In this document: piece after piece, positions 60,576 through 61,613 of the stretch | How positions within the stretch are numbered: the stretch's first letter is position 1 | Layout: every line of letters begins with the position of its first letter | NCBI RefSeq assembly: GCF_011045165.1 | Contig: NZ_JAAKZI010000029.1 | Coordinates: 1-61,613 of the forward strand | Reading direction: 5' to 3' | Origin: Arthrobacter silviterrae | Lineage (GTDB): Bacteria; Actinomycetota; Actinomycetes; Actinomycetales; Micrococcaceae | DNA length: 61,613 nt | Translations under genes and position numbers: made by a program | Notes under the pieces: generated by a model | Databases searched by the model: none | What the model was told of the DNA's origin: nothing | The model's input: only the letters and a program-made list of their open reading frames with translations

Positions 60576-61484
60576 CTAGACGGTGGTGCGTGAGCCGCAG
60601 CTGAGCAGGTAGTTGCGGGTCCGTTTGGCGATGGGCATGGGCACGTCGAAGGCCACGGGGTACATGTCCTGTTCCACAATGCCAAAGATGGGCTTGTTGA
60701 GCGCCTCAACGGCCTCGATGACGGCGCGCAGGTCCGGCAGGCCTCCGGGCGGTTCGCTCATGACGCCGGCCAGGTTGGCGGCGGCCCACGTCATGTTTTC
60801 GGCGTTGACCTTCGCCAGGATGTCCGGGTTGATCTGCTTCAGGTGCAGGTAGCCGATGCGTTCCGGGTACTTGCGGATCAGCTCCAGCGAGTTGGCGCCG
60901 CAGTATTCGGCGTGGCCCGTGTCCAGGCACAGGTTCAGCAGGGCCGGGTCGGTTTCGGCGAGCAGGTGCTCAATGTCCGCCTGGGCGCCCACATGGGAGT
61001 CCGCGTGTGAGTGGAACTGCTGCTTCAAGCCAAAGTCCTTCAGGAGGACTTCCCCCAACTTGTTGTGGCCGGCAAACAGGTCCTGCCACTGCTGGGCGTC
61101 CAGGGTGCCGCTTTCCACGGCCTCCCCGGTGACGTCGTCGCGCCACATGGCGGGAATGACGACGACGTTCGTACCTCCCATGGCGGCCGTCAGTTCAGCC
61201 ACCTTTCGGGCCGGCTCCCAGGCTTCCTCCCATTGGGCGGCGCCGCGGTGGAAGGCGGTGAACACGGTGCCGGCCGTGACCTTGAGGTCGCGGTCCTTGA
61301 GCTCCCGGGCCAGGCGGGCGGGATCGTTGGGCAGGTACCCGTACGGGCCCAACTCAATCCACTTGTACCCGGATTCCACCACCTCGTCGAGGAAGCGCTC
61401 CCACGGGGTCTGTTTCGGATCGTCGGCAAACCAGACGCCCCAGGAGTCGGGTGCGGTGCCAATGGTCAACATGTTTTCGGTCAT
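60576..61484 (-). CDS. iolE: Myo-inosose-2 dehydratase
   Basis: Second step of inositol catabolism, dehydrating 2-keto-myo-inositol. About 302 residues. The start TIGTAPDSWGVWFADDPKQTPWERFLDEV is diagnostic for IolE; FHSHADSHVGAQADIEHLL and LNLCLDTGHAEYCGANSLELI carry the metal ligands, and FGIVEQDMYPVAFDVPMPIAKRTRNYL ends the barrel. ATG 61484 is preferred: the ATG at 61496 abuts the only AAGGA site with no spacing. It follows the truncated dehydrogenase gene by 32 bases. Confidence 0.93.
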   Translation of the reverse strand: MTENMLTIGTAPDSWGVWFADDPKQTPWERFLDEVVESGYKWIELGPYGYLPNDPARLARELKDRDLKVTAGTVFTAFHRGAAQWEEAWEPARKVAELTAAMGGTNVVVIPAMWRDDVTGEAVESGTLDAQQWQDLFAGHNKLGEVLLKDFGLKQQFHSHADSHVGAQADIEHLLAETDPALLNLCLDTGHAEYCGANSLELIRKYPERIGYLHLKQINPDILAKVNAENMTWAAANLAGVMSEPPGGLPDLRAVIEAVEALNKPIFGIVEQDMYPVAFDVPMPIAKRTRNYLLSCGSRTTV

Positions 61485-61516
61485 GGTCTGTTGCATTCCT
61501 TGCCTGGGTGGGTGCT

Positions 61517-61613
61517 TCAGTTGGACGGGAAGTTGTAGCTGGCGTCGGAGGCGTGGGAGGGTTCGGGCCAGCGGGACGTGACCACCTTGGCGCGGGTGTA
61601 GAAGGCAACGCCC
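61517..61613 (-). CDS. mmsA: C-terminal end of methylmalonate-semialdehyde dehydrogenase (partial)
   Basis: The last 31 codons of a gene running out of the window, with the ending FYTRAKVVTSRWPEPSH and FPSN then TGA at 61517-61519. YTRxKVVTxRWP is the standard C-terminus of the CoA-acylating MmsA/IolA aldehyde dehydrogenase, which turns malonate semialdehyde from inositol into acetyl-CoA. It fits as the upstream gene of the minus-strand iol operon. The rest of the gene cannot be judged. Confidence 0.85.
   Translation of the reverse strand, partial: GVAFYTRAKVVTSRWPEPSHASDASYNFPSN

Overview
The window is GC-rich DNA from a high-GC Gram-positive bacterium, most likely an Arthrobacter-type member of the Micrococcaceae (Actinomycetota). 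The case rests on codon bias, many leaderless genes (a TANNNT -10 element six or seven bases before the start codon), an actinobacterial Tad pilus locus, MarP and Crp homologues, and a gene order that follows the Mycobacterium tuberculosis topA to ponA2 segment as I remember it. No tRNA, rRNA, CRISPR array, transposase or integrase was seen.

Layout. 1-10.8 kb: glutamate dehydrogenase, an ArsR-type regulator, an AcuC deacetylase divergent from a KtrB/KtrA potassium transporter, a coupled trio of two DNA-alkyltransferases around an ECF sigma factor, proC, a 580-base gap with two paralogous small-RNA-like units and a palindromic repeat, a sugar isomerase and Ppx/GppA. 10.8-20.9 kb: topoisomerase I, a methyltransferase, a stand-alone PheRS-like protein behind a possible leaderless leader peptide, the tRNA hydroxylase TrhO, a GNAT acetyltransferase and a DUF1998 helicase. 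20.9-26.6 kb: a minus-strand Tad locus (Ssd/TadZ, TadA, TadB, TadC, Flp, TadE, second TadE-like). 26.7-33.7 kb: a PolA-like protein, a CoA-type Nudix hydrolase, endonuclease III, a repeat-rich membrane protein and acetyl-CoA synthetase.

33.8-46.2 kb is a sugar block sitting inside otherwise conserved synteny. It holds a LacI regulator and oxidoreductase divergent from one ABC importer, then a second operon of Tat-type binding protein, two permeases, DeoR regulator and GH36 alpha-galactosidase. Neither importer has its own ATPase, so a shared MsiK-type ATPase elsewhere is likely. 46.2-54.3 kb returns to the conserved order: aroQ, marP, crp, a Nudix gene, ridA, a 51-residue DUF4177 protein, a class A penicillin-binding protein and a metallophosphoesterase. 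54.3-61.6 kb is a myo-inositol catabolic cluster: a GntR regulator and iolB forward; dehydrogenases, transporter, IolH-like protein, iolE and the end of a methylmalonate-semialdehyde dehydrogenase gene on the other strand.

Best candidates for something undescribed are the alkyltransferase/sigma/alkyltransferase cassette (5730-7461), the tandem C-loop RNAs (8471-8830), and the PheRS-like protein with altered amino-acid pocket and leader (15476-16752).
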